64,000 nucleotides of DNA from Saprospiraceae bacterium (lineage in GTDB: Bacteria; Bacteroidota; Bacteroidia; Chitinophagales; Saprospiraceae), in assembly GCA_016715405.1 (NCBI GenBank), contig JADKAE010000003.1:310001-374000 (forward strand). Reading direction: 5' to 3'. Each line of letters opens with the position of its first letter. Within the stretch, counting starts at the first letter, position 1. The notes beneath the pieces were generated by a model. It was not told where the DNA came from and made no database searches. It saw only the letters and a list, made by a program, of their open reading frames with translations. Positions 17,876 through 28,051 of this stretch are shown here, in pieces. The position numbers and the translations under genes are program-made.

Positions 17876-20800
17876 ATGAATCACATCTACCGGATTACCC
17901 CCCCCATTTGGTAATTGCAGTGTTATTCGTTTTTACGTATAACGCCCTGGCACAATCCCCGGTGAACAAGGTCTGGCATACCTCCTTTGGCGAACCGCTT
18001 GCTTCCTTTGACTGGACGGCCTCCGCTGCTGATGCTGCGGGAAATGTCTACACCACCGGCAATACCCGGCTTTCCAACGACAAAATCGCCGCCTATACTA
18101 CTAAACACGACTCCCTGGGCAACCTGGTCTGGGATCAGGAATTCCAGGCCACCGGTATAGATGCCTCTTACGGCGTTGCCATTCAACTCGACGGCAGCGG
18201 CAATGTATACATCGCCGGGGCGGCCTACTCGGCCTCCAGCCTCCACTTTGATTTTCTGGTTATTAAATACGAAAACGACGGCGACCAGGTGTGGTATGCC
18301 ACGCGCAACGGTACGGGCAACGGCGACGACTATGCCTCGGCCCTGATCGTGGACGGCGCACAGAATGTGTACGTGACCGGCCCCAGCAAGGGGAGTGGGT
18401 ACGCAGATGGACTTCATGACCCTCAAGCTATTCGCCAACGGCACGACACGCTGGGCCAAGCGTTACGACTACGCCCAACTCGACGAAGCCCCTGTCGCCA
18501 TTCGTTTTCTCAACGCTACCACCATTGAAGTCAGGGGAAGCGCCTCCAGCGATACGACCTGGGATATCGCCGCGGTGCGCTACAAGCTACCCACCGGCCT
18601 GGGCGGCCCCAACTACCGCCGCGAAGCTTTCGACATCGACTTTGAGCGCCCGCTGGGACTGGCCAGGGATGGACAGGGCGATTTCTACGTGTGCGGCAGC
18701 GCGCCCTCCGACAGTACGGGTTACGACATGGTTTTAGCCCGATTAGATACCGCACTCAATGTGGTATGGGATGTGACGTTTGACGGTGGGGGCTTTGACG
18801 ATGCGGCGCTGAATATAAGCCTGGACGACAACGGCGATGTACTGGCTATGGGTTATGTTGGGCTCGACAGCAGCGGACAGCAAACGGCGCTGGCCACGCT
18901 GAAACTTGCCGGCGACGACGGCGATTTGCTGTGGAAAAAAACTTACGGCAGCTTAGCGGCCACGGGAAGGAGTTTCATCGGGCGGCGCGTGATCAGCGAT
19001 GAAGCCGGCAACGTGATCGTGGCCGGGGAGGTGACCGAGGGAAGCCTTAGCCATTTTCTGACGCTGAAATACGACAGCGAGGGCGAATACGAGTGGGAAC
19101 GCAGCTATGCGGGCGACTCTACCGGGCTTAACCGTCCCACCGCCGTGCTGGCTACGGGCGACGGTGAAACGCTGGTAGGCGGGCTAAGCGCCGAAGGTGG
19201 CACTCCGACCTATGTGTGGATTAAATACGAAGACTACAAACGCGATGAGGAGTATGTGCCGGGCCCTGACAGTCTGCCTGCTTATGCCCTCAACGAAGTT
19301 ATCGTTCGCTTTTCGCCTCATGTAGTCAACACCGCGTTTGTGGACAGCCCAGACCGGAATTGGGGCCGGGTGGAGCAGATTATTACTGACACCGCGCTTA
19401 TTTCCCTGATGGACAGCACCTTGGAAGCAGGGGGACTATTAAGTCAGTGGAAACTTGTCAAGATTTTCCATCACTTGAAAAGCACCACCACCCATCTCAC
19501 GGGCCGCACAGGGGAGAGTGTGCAGATACCCCGAGTGTGGTCGGCGTTTATCCTGGAAATCGGAGAGGCCGAGGTAAAGCACCCTGTATCAGTGAGTCTG
19601 GCGCTGGACTCGCTGCCCTACCGCTACATCCGTTATGCGCATCCCAACTATGCCCTTCGGTTCCCCACTGCTTCACTACTTAGCGGGGCCAATGATCCCC
19701 ATTATGACGACCAGCATTCGTTGTGGGATACCCCGGAATATGATAACGCGAATATCAACATCGAACCGGCCTGGGACATCGTCGACGGGGCTGAAAGTTG
19801 GTTGAACCGGGAGGTAAAAATCGCCCAGTTCGATACAGGCGTGCAGTTTACCCACGAAGACCTGAGGTGTGAGGGCTGCCCGGGGTTGAGCGGGTCGGTT
19901 GTCACAAGGGCTTTGTGGTTTACCCCAGGCAATGACACGGTAGACCTGTCTAATTTTCCGTTAGTGGATTTAGATGTAGCCCCCTTAGATCTTGAAAATG
20001 GCCATGGCACCCGAGCTGCCGGTATAATGGCGGCGCGACGCAACAACGAAAAAGGCATAGCCGGCATAGCTGGAGGAGATGCAGAGGCGGGGCAATTGGG
20101 CGCTATGCTTAATAGTTACCGTTTAACCTATAAAAGCCCTTATTCGTCGCTGGTAACCCTAGTGGATGCCATGGAATACGATTTGGAACATTCAGATGGG
20201 GGGGACATATTTTGCATAGAAGCCCAAATCGTACACGATGCCTCCGGTAGCAGTATTGACCCAACTGACGTCAAACTGCTCAGGGAACTTATAGAGATGG
20301 CTTACGATCTGGAAGTTATTCAAACGACAGCCAGGGGAAATTTTGGAAATATCGACAACAATGAGCGTATCATATACCCAGCTATGTACAAAGACAACTG
20401 GCTAATAAGTGTCGGGGCCAGCGGAAAAGATGGTAGGCATTTGAATAATGATCTCAATATAGGTCCTATTAATGGTTCTTTTGGAGAATCATTCGAAACT
20501 TCGTTTGGGGCTGATATGGATTTTATCGCCCCCGGCACAAGTGACATAATACTTACCACCGTTAGAGATAACAATAGTAATACAGAATATCTCTTTTTTA
20601 ACGGCACCTCTGCCTCACTACCTCATGCCACTGGCACGGCGGCTCTGCTTATGATGCACTCGCGCGATGAGTTATCACAGGAAGATATAGAACGCTTATT
20701 GGAGTATAGTTCTACTGATATTGAGGGTGGGGAAGATCCGACTTACCCCAATGGCTACGACATCTACAACGGCTGGGGCCGCCTCAACGCCGGGCGGGCG

Positions 20801-21657
20801 CTGGAAATGATAGACCCTGACCACGAAAACCTTCGGGTGGTACATTTTGAATTTGAGGGCGATTATCTCTACGAGGATATCGTTTGCAACGGGCAAACGG
20901 AATGCCCTTTATGCTCACCAACGGTTTTCAGGATCTTTGTACAGAAGAAATTATCAACAACGGCTCCTCCGCTATTTTGCGAAAGGTTTATGTACCTTTT
21001 AACATCCCTATCGCCTCTGAATACGGTATAGAACCGGCAGACCTGGACGATCCCGAGAAACCGGCCTGGTGGGTGCGCAGTAGTGCCGCCGGCCTGTGGG
21101 ATGAACCCGTGTACGCCGGCCAAAGCGGACAATACATCGTCACACCGGGTAACGAATTGTTTTTTGACGAGGAACCCGTTTATGAAAACGGCTATCTGGA
21201 AGGAAGCATAGCCGGATACCAGATTCTTGTAGACCCCAATGATCTGGGCTGTACATTAGATACTATTTTTCCCGAGGAGGTATTGACTTTCCCAACCTAC
21301 TTCACCGGGCCGCCGAAGTTGAAATTCAGCCTGTTGGCCAGTGCGCCTTCCGACTTTATGGGGCCGGTTGTTATCAGTTCCCAGCGGGAACCGGAAAAGG
21401 CTCAGTTGCCAATAAAAATATACCCCAATCCGGCAAAGAACGAAGTTCAAATTAGTTACGAGCTAGAGCAAGCTGCTTCAGTATCGCTTGCTATTTTCAA
21501 TGCCGGCGGGCAGCTTGTGTACAGCATTGACTACGTGCCCCAGCCCTCTGGCCAATACACACAAACAATTGGTTTTCAACATCTTATTCCTGGCGTGTAT
21601 TTCTGTACATTAGTATCTGATCGTTTTTATCATACTACGAAATTGATCAAGCTATGA
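17876..21657 (+). CDS. T9SS-exported subtilisin-family peptidase with N-terminal propeller repeats (three frameshifts)
   Basis: About 1,260 residues when three breaks are joined (C8 run 17898-17905, near 18400, near 20905). Signal peptide (LVIAVLFVFTYNALAQ), then beta-propeller repeats of the SBBP kind with recurrent DxxGNVYxxG (DAAGNVYTTG, DGSGNVYIAG). The S8 peptidase triad is visible: Asp in KIAQFDTGVQFTHEDL, His in GHGTRAAGIMA, Ser in NGTSASLPHATGTAA. The C-terminus is a type A T9SS sorting domain (IYPNPAKNEVQISYEL ... TTKLIKL). It acts outside the cell. Its TGA overlaps the ATG of the next gene. Confidence 0.85.
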
Positions 21658-22635
21658 CAACTAATAATAACTTAACATGGATAGTTCCATTAGTTTTTTT
21701 GAGCATTTTTTCTTGCAAATGGGAGTCTCAGGAAGACCTCATCGATCCATGTAATTCAGCAATTACTTGGACGCCTGCGCCGCCGGATACTTGTTTTGAA
21801 TTGCCTATATCCCCAATTGGATTTGTTGATGCTACTACTCATTGGCCAATTATGCAAACTCCTCATTATTGCCCTTTTGACCCTGATAAATTCGCATATT
21901 TAGCAGGTGATTATTATGGGGGAAGTGCGTATACAAAATGTAAATCTTTGTACTGGAGATAATAAATTAGTTATTTCCGCAAAGAGCATCAATTACCCTC
22001 AATGGGGAGCCGATGATTGGATATTGTTTAGTAGAGAAGGCGGGGCTTTATATATGATCAAAAGTGACGGTGATAGCCTGAAACAATTAAACGATTCAAT
22101 TCTATTCGCCAGTTACTTTTGGATAAATGATGGATTGGCAATTCATGCGAAACATAATAATATTAACTTAATATTAAACACGGATGGAGAGATTTTTGAT
22201 ACAATTCCTTTTTCTATAGGAATGGGAGCTTACAAAAATCATCGCTTAGCCGTTTGGGGGTATATCAATAGCCAAAATAGCCATTCTATTGGCGTTATTA
22301 ATCTTGAAAATTGGCAGTTTACTCCGTATACTGATTATGAGCCATTTCGTATTCCCTTATCAATTAGCTGGTTAGATGATGAAACAATAGTATGGAGTAA
22401 TACTAAAGGTATTCATACCGCTAATATTCTAACTGGTCATATAACCACCATTAAAGCTACTCCTTGTGATATTTTGCGCTATAATTCGGTGTCAGGCGCA
22501 CCTGATAGCAGTGGTAAATTATTAACTACCAGGACAGAATACATTTATGTAAACCCGGACTCGCTAGTGTCATATCGGCGAATTTCACTGCTTGACACCC
22601 ATACCGGCCAGGAATGGATACTGGGGCTAGAGTAG
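21654..22635 (+). CDS. Lipoprotein with TolB-like propeller (one frameshift), AT-rich
   Basis: About 326 residues after joining frames at the GGGGG run 21918-21922. The signal peptide ends in a lipobox (LSIFSC). The body has WD/TolB-like blades (YPQWGADDWILFSREGGALYMIKSDGDSL, WLDDETIVWSNTKGIHTANI). It overlaps the stop of the subtilisin gene by ATGA, so translation is probably coupled and the two may act together at the surface. Base composition is clearly more AT-rich than most neighbours, which hints at transfer. Function unknown. Confidence 0.65.
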
Positions 22636-22744
22636 GGGAAATAGCGGAAGACAAGTACTGATATTTGGTGATTCAGCTCGTTGATGATTATATTTTTGAT
22701 CTTGGCATAACCGAATGATCAAATAACCGAATAACCTGGTTTCA

Positions 22745-25117
22745 CTACCAACTACTCCCCCCGCCGCCGCCGAAGCCGCCGCCGGAAAAACCGCCGCCGC
22801 CAAAACTGCTACCGCCGCTGCTTTGGGGCGCCGGCGTGCTCGCAAACGTAGTGCCCGCGGATTGCATGGCGTGGCTGAGTTGGCTGGTGAAATAGATCGT
22901 AGAAAAAGGCCGCGAACTATCGCCGTGGTACCACTGGGGAGGGGGTACGGCGAGGTCCTTGAATTTATCGGCCCAGGCTTCTACCCTATCGAAAACGATG
23001 GCGTAGGGCAGCGTTTTGTCGAAATAATGGGGGTCTTCTTTCAGGAATGCCTCCAGACGAGGCATTTCGGCTTCTTCGACGAACATTTTGAAGCCGTCGG
23101 CCTGTTGATATGCTTCCAGACCCATCGGGGCTTTTTTGGGCATTTTTACACCAAAAACAATCATAGCAATCGCACTGACCAACACGCCGATGCCGAATTC
23201 GCGGCTGACGACGTCGTCGCCGGTCAGCAGGGCCACGCCTAAGCCCAACACACCTACTCCGGAGGCAATAATACCCAATGTCATTAGCAACACGCCCGCA
23301 CCGCGCGAACGCGGCACATAAAAAGATCGCTCGTTGATGCGCTGTTCGAGTTGTTTTTTGGCTTTTGTAAAATGTACGTGAAACTTATCGCGCAAATCCT
23401 TCAACTCCGTTTTCTGGCCGATATCGGGATTGGAACCAAAAAGTCCCGTCCACATCGTGCGCTCGTAGGCCGGCCTGTCGGCGGGCAAGGATGCTTTTAC
23501 CTCAAACACGTAATTTCTACTGCTGAGGAATTTCTTTTCCAGTTCGGTAATTTCTATCAACCCCTGCGCGCCCCAATACGGGATCAGCGCCAGCAAGTCG
23601 CGGTCGTGCAGCTTGTCGTCGATGATGATGCCGGCTTCTGAAGGCGGCAGGTCGGCAGGCGGATAGTAATGCACCATCCGCGTGCTGCGCTCGTCGCGGC
23701 CCCAGCGGTCCCATATTGCGTAAAGCAAGCCGAGAATCAATAATGGGAGGAATAGGAATTTGTTGTTAACCCACCACAATGCCTGGGTATATGCAAAAGG
23801 CGGACTGGCAGAGATAGCGTCGCCCGGGATCGCCAGGTCGAATTCGAGCGAATGGCCGGGTTCCATAAACGGGTAGGCCGTGATGACGGCTTCGGCGGCA
23901 TGAGAGCCCACCTTTTTTACGTCGATTTGATCGCGCTGTTGATCGTTATTGTCGACATAAGCGTTGAAATCGACGTCGGTGACGCCGGCGGGCCAGGTGA
24001 TATGCAGGCTTTTTCGCAACACGGGTTCGTCGAAGCTGAGAGGTGCGGGGTGTTTAAAAAGCAACTTGTCGCCGTCGGCCAGCAGGTTGCCGTAGAGTTC
24101 GTAGGTGATGATGATCGTGGCCACGCCCTCGGCGTCGAGTTGGTCGAGTTTTACGCAGGCGCCGCTACCCCTTCGACAGCGTGTACCGCCGGCCACTTCC
24201 AGGTTGCGCAGGGCATAGCGGTACCTGCCGCCGGCAAGGTTGTAAAATCCGGTGGGTAGACCGTTAATATAGGGGTAAAAATGCCGGTTCCAGCGCTTGG
24301 TATCTCCCAACACTTTTATTTGAAATACCTCCCTGACTTTCGATACCCCGTTTTTATGAATGTCAATTTCTGTATCGTGGCGGCGGATGACCACGCGTTT
24401 GGCGATGGCCTCGGGTGGCAGGGGGACCAGTTGGAGGAAATCTTTGGGAAAAGAAACGCCTACGGTCAATCCCTCATGGGCGCCGAGCATGCTGGTAGTC
24501 TTGCCTTCCAAAAAACGGCGGCTGGGATCGAGTCGGTATTCCACGTTGCCGCCGGTGCGGCCGTAATAGCCGCTGGACACAAAGTGGCGCACCTCGTATT
24601 TGGCGGGGATCGGCTTGTCCCACTCCACGCGAAAAGTGGCGGCATTGATCTGCACATCCCAATCCTGGCCGATGAGGTTCCAGTACAATTCGCTGAAGTC
24701 GTCAAAAAAGCTGACCACGTTGTACACCTTATAGCGGATGACAAAGCGCTGTGCGCCGTCGACGGTTTCGTCGGGGTCGCCGATGCGCAGCACCTCGTAA
24801 TCGCCTTCTTTGTAGCTTTCAAATTGCCAGTCGTCTACTTGAAAGTCTTTGTAAAAAAGGGTAATCTCCTCGTTGCCCTTGTAGGCGCGTCGGGCCAACT
24901 CGCCATTGGGAATGGCCTCGTTGTAATACCGGAAAGGCATATTGCGGATGATACCGTGCCGCTCTTCGGTAAAAACGACGTCGATGGTTTCTACCACGTC
25001 CAGCACGCCATCGTTGGACAGGTGCACGCGGATGTCGTATTTATCGATATAAAAAGCTTCGGCTGCGAGGTCCTGGCCCAACAGTGCCAAAGCCAAAAAG
25101 AGGATGAATTTCCGCAT
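22745..25117 (-). CDS. DUF2207 membrane protein with Gly-rich tail
   Basis: 790 residues. Signal peptide, a large DUF2207 ectodomain (YDIRVHLSNDGVLDVVETIDVVF, IIRNMPFRY, YWNLIGQDW), a transmembrane helix around 455-475 (FLFLPLLILGLLYAIW), a cytoplasmic part (LPPSEAGIIIDDKLHDRDLLALI), two more helices near 620-665, and a final Gly/Ser-rich tail (GGGGFSGGGFGGGGGSSW). This family is very often next to lemA, as here. Its biochemical role is not established. Confidence 0.87.
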   Translation of the reverse strand: MRKFILFLALALLGQDLAAEAFYIDKYDIRVHLSNDGVLDVVETIDVVFTEERHGIIRNMPFRYYNEAIPNGELARRAYKGNEEITLFYKDFQVDDWQFESYKEGDYEVLRIGDPDETVDGAQRFVIRYKVYNVVSFFDDFSELYWNLIGQDWDVQINAATFRVEWDKPIPAKYEVRHFVSSGYYGRTGGNVEYRLDPSRRFLEGKTTSMLGAHEGLTVGVSFPKDFLQLVPLPPEAIAKRVVIRRHDTEIDIHKNGVSKVREVFQIKVLGDTKRWNRHFYPYINGLPTGFYNLAGGRYRYALRNLEVAGGTRCRRGSGACVKLDQLDAEGVATIIITYELYGNLLADGDKLLFKHPAPLSFDEPVLRKSLHITWPAGVTDVDFNAYVDNNDQQRDQIDVKKVGSHAAEAVITAYPFMEPGHSLEFDLAIPGDAISASPPFAYTQALWWVNNKFLFLPLLILGLLYAIWDRWGRDERSTRMVHYYPPADLPPSEAGIIIDDKLHDRDLLALIPYWGAQGLIEITELEKKFLSSRNYVFEVKASLPADRPAYERTMWTGLFGSNPDIGQKTELKDLRDKFHVHFTKAKKQLEQRINERSFYVPRSRGAGVLLMTLGIIASGVGVLGLGVALLTGDDVVSREFGIGVLVSAIAMIVFGVKMPKKAPMGLEAYQQADGFKMFVEEAEMPRLEAFLKEDPHYFDKTLPYAIVFDRVEAWADKFKDLAVPPPQWYHGDSSRPFSTIYFTSQLSHAMQSAGTTFASTPAPQSSGGSSFGGGGFSGGGFGGGGGSSW

Positions 25118-25134
25118 GGCTTAGAATTAGGTGC

Positions 25135-25167
25135 ATGTTTACTAAACTTCCAAAGTTTAGTAAACAT
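25135..25167. repeat. Perfect 15-bp hairpin, 3-base loop
   Basis: Arms 25135-25149 (ATGTTTACTAAACTT) and 25153-25167 are exact complements. It lies between the lemA stop and the DUF2207 start on the minus strand and could attenuate read-through between the two genes. Confidence 0.75.
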
Positions 25168-25193
25168 AGAAAACTTAAGTGGACAACATTGGC

Positions 25194-25749
25194 TTAGAAT
25201 TTCACCTTTACATTTTCAGCTTCTTCGGGGTTTTCCAGTTCGAAGAACGGGCGGCGCTCAAAGTTGAACACCCCGGCGATGACCATCGATGGGAAAGTTT
25301 CGCATTTATTGTTGAAATCGCGCACAGTGGCCTGGTAGTAGCGGCGCGACATCTGCAGGTTGTCTTCCACTTCCGACAGCGAACTCATCAGTTGCTGGAA
25401 ATTGGCGTTGGCTTTTAATTCCGGATAATTTTCCACCACGGCGAGCACCGAACGCAGAGCGCTGGATACCATCGATTGAGCCGTGCCCCTGGGCAGTTAC
25501 ATCGTCGGTGGGCACTTGCAAGGCGGAGTTGCGGGCTTGTACCAGTCTTTCGAAAGTCTCTTTTTCGTGGGTAGCGTAGCCTTTTACGGTTTCTACCAGG
25601 TTGGGAATGAGGTCGAAGCGGCGCTTGAGCTGCACCTGGATATTACCCCAGGCTTCGTCCACTTTGTTACGCTGGCGCACCAGCCCGTTGTACATGCCCA
25701 CTACGGCTATAGCCAGCAAAACCACGAAGGCGATTATGAAAATCATCAT
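25194..25749 (-). CDS. lemA: LemA family protein (one frameshift)
   Basis: About 185 residues, normal for LemA. An N-terminal transmembrane helix (MIFIIAFVVLLAIAVVGMYN) precedes the conserved NGLVRQRNKVDEAWGNIQVQLKRRFDLIPNLVETVKGYA, followed by the long helical-bundle segment VVENYPELKANANFQQLMSSLSEVEDNLQ and the usual FNNKCETFPSMVIAGVF-F-RRPFFEL end. The frame breaks near 25480. The start at 25749 puts the helix at the N-terminus. It pairs with DUF2207 downstream. Confidence 0.9.
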
Positions 25750-25779
25750 AGGAATGGCGTTTTGGTGAAGAAAGATAAA

Positions 25780-25787
25780 CAAATGTA
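25780..25787 (-). promoter_or_regulatory. -7 element for lemA
   Basis: TACATTTG on the minus strand matches TAnnTTTG, about 30 bases before the lemA start. Confidence 0.45.
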
Positions 25788-25799
25788 GCATAAATGTAG

Positions 25800-25882
25800 T
25801 CAGTTATCGGTTATCGGTTATCAGTTCTCGACTACTATCAACAAAGAACCGACAACCGATAACCGACAACCGACAACTTTTC
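25800..25882. repeat. GTTATCG / AACCGAC heptamer inverted repeat
   Basis: Left arm (about 25803-25830) is GTTATCG, GTTATCG, GTTATCA, GTTCTCG; right arm (25846-25878) is AACCGAC, AACCGAT, AACCGAC, AACCGAC. It fits the same GTTNTCN/AACNGAN scheme as 10648-10815 and 14786-14997, and again the AACNGAN arm faces a downstream start (glgB). Confidence 0.8.
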
Positions 25883-25892
25883 CAACATCTCT

Positions 25893-25922
25893 TTGTACTT
25901 TCACCTCCGTTCCCCATTTTTG
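25893..25922 (+). promoter_or_regulatory. Promoter of glgB
   Basis: TTG 25893-25895, 19 bases, CATTTTTG 25915-25922 (one mismatch to TAnnTTTG), 40 bases before the ATG. Confidence 0.55.
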
Positions 25923-25962
25923 CACTTGCGCCTATACCGGCCGTACCCATAATCGACAAACG

Positions 25963-27921
25963 ATGGCTAACGTAATCACCTACAGTCTTTTCACTGAATT
26001 CGATATCAACCTGTTCAAAGCGGGTAAACACTTCCGCCTCTACCAGAAGCTGGGCAGTCACCCGATGGAACTGGATGGCCAACACGGCACCTATTTTGCC
26101 GTGTGGGCGCCAAATGCACAGGCGGTATCGGTGATCGGCGATTTTAACGGTTGGAACCGCCATACGCATCCGCTCAACCCCCGCTGGGACGGCTCCGGCA
26201 TCTGGGAAGGCTATATCCACGGCGTGGGCAAAGGCGCCTTATACAAATACCATGTGCACGCCCGCGACGGACGACGCCTGCAAAAAGGCGACCCCTACGC
26301 CCTTTTCTGGGAAATCCCGCCAAATACGGGTTCTATCGTGTGGGATTTGGAATACCAGTGGAACGACTCGGGCTGGATGAAAAACCGCCACGCTGTCAAC
26401 GCCCTCGACAAGCCGTTTTCGGTGTACGAAGTGAACATCGGCTCCTGGCGCAAACGCGCCGGCGGCGCCGAATCGCTGAGCTACCGCGAACTGGCCGACG
26501 AACTGGTGAGTTATGTGAAAGAAATGGAGTTCACCCACGTGGAATTTATGCCCGTGATGGAGCACCCCTATTTCCCGTCGTGGGGCTACCAGACCACCGG
26601 CTATTTCGCGCCTACCAGTCGCTTCGGTACGCCGCAGGATTTCATGTACCTCATGGACGCCTTCCACCAGGCCGGCATCGGGGTGTTGCTCGACTGGGTG
26701 CCCTCGCACTTTCCCAGCGATGCCCACGGATTGGCCGACTTTGACGGCACCCACCTCTACGACCACGCCGACCCCCGGCTGGGCTTCCACCCCGACTGGA
26801 AAAGCTGCATTTACAACTATGGCCGCAACGAAGTGCGCAGCTTCCTGATTTCCAATGCTTTATTTTGGCTCGATATATACCACGCCGACGGACTGCGCGT
26901 GGATGCCGTGGCTTCGATGCTATACCTCGACTATTCGCGCAAGCAAGGCGAGTGGATCCCCAACATCTACGGCGGCAACGAAAACCTGGAGGCCATCGCC
27001 TTCCTCAAAGAATTCAACGAAACCGTCTACAAAGAATTCCCCGACGCGATCACCATCGCCGAAGAATCGACGGCCTGGAGCGGCGTTTCGCGCCCGGTAT
27101 TTACCGGCGGACTCGGCTTCGGACAGAAATGGATGATGGGCTGGATGCACGATACGCTCAATTATTTTAAAAACGACCCCATTCACAGGCGTTTTCACCA
27201 CAACATGATCACTTTCAGCATTGTATATGCTTTTAGTGAAAACTTCATGTTGCCCCTCTCGCACGACGAAGTAGTACACGGCAAAGGCTCACTGATCCGC
27301 CGCATGCCCGGCGACGAATGGCAGCGTTTCGCCAACCTGCGCACGCTTTTCGGCTATATGTTTACCCACCCCGGCACGCGCCTGCTCTTCATGGGCGGCG
27401 AATTCGGCCAGACCAGCGAATGGAGCCTCGAAAAAGGCCTCGATTGGTGGCTCCTGCAATACGACGTGCACAAGGGCATGAAAGAATGGGTAAAAGCGCT
27501 CAACCACTATTATACCCACCAACCCGCGCTGTACGAAAAGCAGTTTGCGCCCGAAGGTTTTGAATGGGTAGAACACAACGACCACAGCAACAGCGTTTTA
27601 TCATACATGCGCAAAGGCGCTGATGCCGATAAACCGGTACTGGTGGTGTGCAATTTCACGCCGGTGGTTCGCGAAGGCTACGAGCTGGGCGTACCCGCAG
27701 GAGGTACCTGGAAAATTGCGCTAAACAGCGACGATAAGACCTACGGCGGCAGTGGTTATGCGGTCGCCACTTCTGTGAAAGCAAAAAAAGAAACCAAACA
27801 CGGCAAACCCTATCTCATCTCGGTCAATTTGCCGCCATTGGCGGTGTTGGTGCTGGAACGCAGCGGAGGGAAAGAAACCAAAAAATCCACCACCGGGAAA
27901 TCCCAAAAAAAATTGGATTAA
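25963..27921 (+). CDS. glgB: 1,4-alpha-glucan branching enzyme
   Basis: 652 residues, GH13 family. N-terminal CBM48 (HGTYFAVWAPNAQAVSVIGDFNGWN, about 40-130), then the catalytic barrel: EFMPVMEHPYFPSWGYQTTGYFAPT, nucleophile Asp in DGLRVDAVASMLYLDY (about 314), acid Glu in TIAEEST (about 367), transition-state Asp in LPLSHDEVVHGK, and a C-terminal beta domain. It forms alpha-1,6 branches in glycogen. The C-terminal end has a lysine-rich tail (KETKKSTTGKSQKK). No other glycogen gene is nearby. Intact. Confidence 0.95.
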   Translation: MANVITYSLFTEFDINLFKAGKHFRLYQKLGSHPMELDGQHGTYFAVWAPNAQAVSVIGDFNGWNRHTHPLNPRWDGSGIWEGYIHGVGKGALYKYHVHARDGRRLQKGDPYALFWEIPPNTGSIVWDLEYQWNDSGWMKNRHAVNALDKPFSVYEVNIGSWRKRAGGAESLSYRELADELVSYVKEMEFTHVEFMPVMEHPYFPSWGYQTTGYFAPTSRFGTPQDFMYLMDAFHQAGIGVLLDWVPSHFPSDAHGLADFDGTHLYDHADPRLGFHPDWKSCIYNYGRNEVRSFLISNALFWLDIYHADGLRVDAVASMLYLDYSRKQGEWIPNIYGGNENLEAIAFLKEFNETVYKEFPDAITIAEESTAWSGVSRPVFTGGLGFGQKWMMGWMHDTLNYFKNDPIHRRFHHNMITFSIVYAFSENFMLPLSHDEVVHGKGSLIRRMPGDEWQRFANLRTLFGYMFTHPGTRLLFMGGEFGQTSEWSLEKGLDWWLLQYDVHKGMKEWVKALNHYYTHQPALYEKQFAPEGFEWVEHNDHSNSVLSYMRKGADADKPVLVVCNFTPVVREGYELGVPAGGTWKIALNSDDKTYGGSGYAVATSVKAKKETKHGKPYLISVNLPPLAVLVLERSGGKETKKSTTGKSQKKLD

Positions 27922-27924
27922 CCC

Positions 27925-28051
27925 GTAGAGACGCCATGCATGGCGTCTCGGGCCTGGTTGGAGACGCCATGCATGGCGTCTCGGGCCTGGTTGGAGACGC
28001 CATGCATGGCGTCTCGGGCCTGGTTGGAGACGCCATGCATGGCGTCTCTAC
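27925..28051. repeat. Four tandem copies of a 22-bp perfect palindrome, period 33
   Basis: The palindrome (GAGACGCCATG plus its own reverse complement) occurs at 27928-27949, 27961-27982, 27994-28015 and 28027-28048, separated by identical 11-base spacers GGGCCTGGTTG. The outer ends GTA and TAC are also complementary. It fills the gap between convergent glgB and the TlpA-like gene and contains the stop codon of the latter. Confidence 0.92.

Noticed and set aside
17898..17905. Programmed frameshifting at the C8 run and other homopolymers
   Set aside because: The breaks are spread over unrelated genes and are more simply explained by base-calling errors in homopolymers.
27925..28051. CRISPR-like array (regular repeats and spacers)
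   Set aside because: The spacers are identical 11-base sequences and the repeats are perfect palindromes; no cas gene is near. It is a tandem array.
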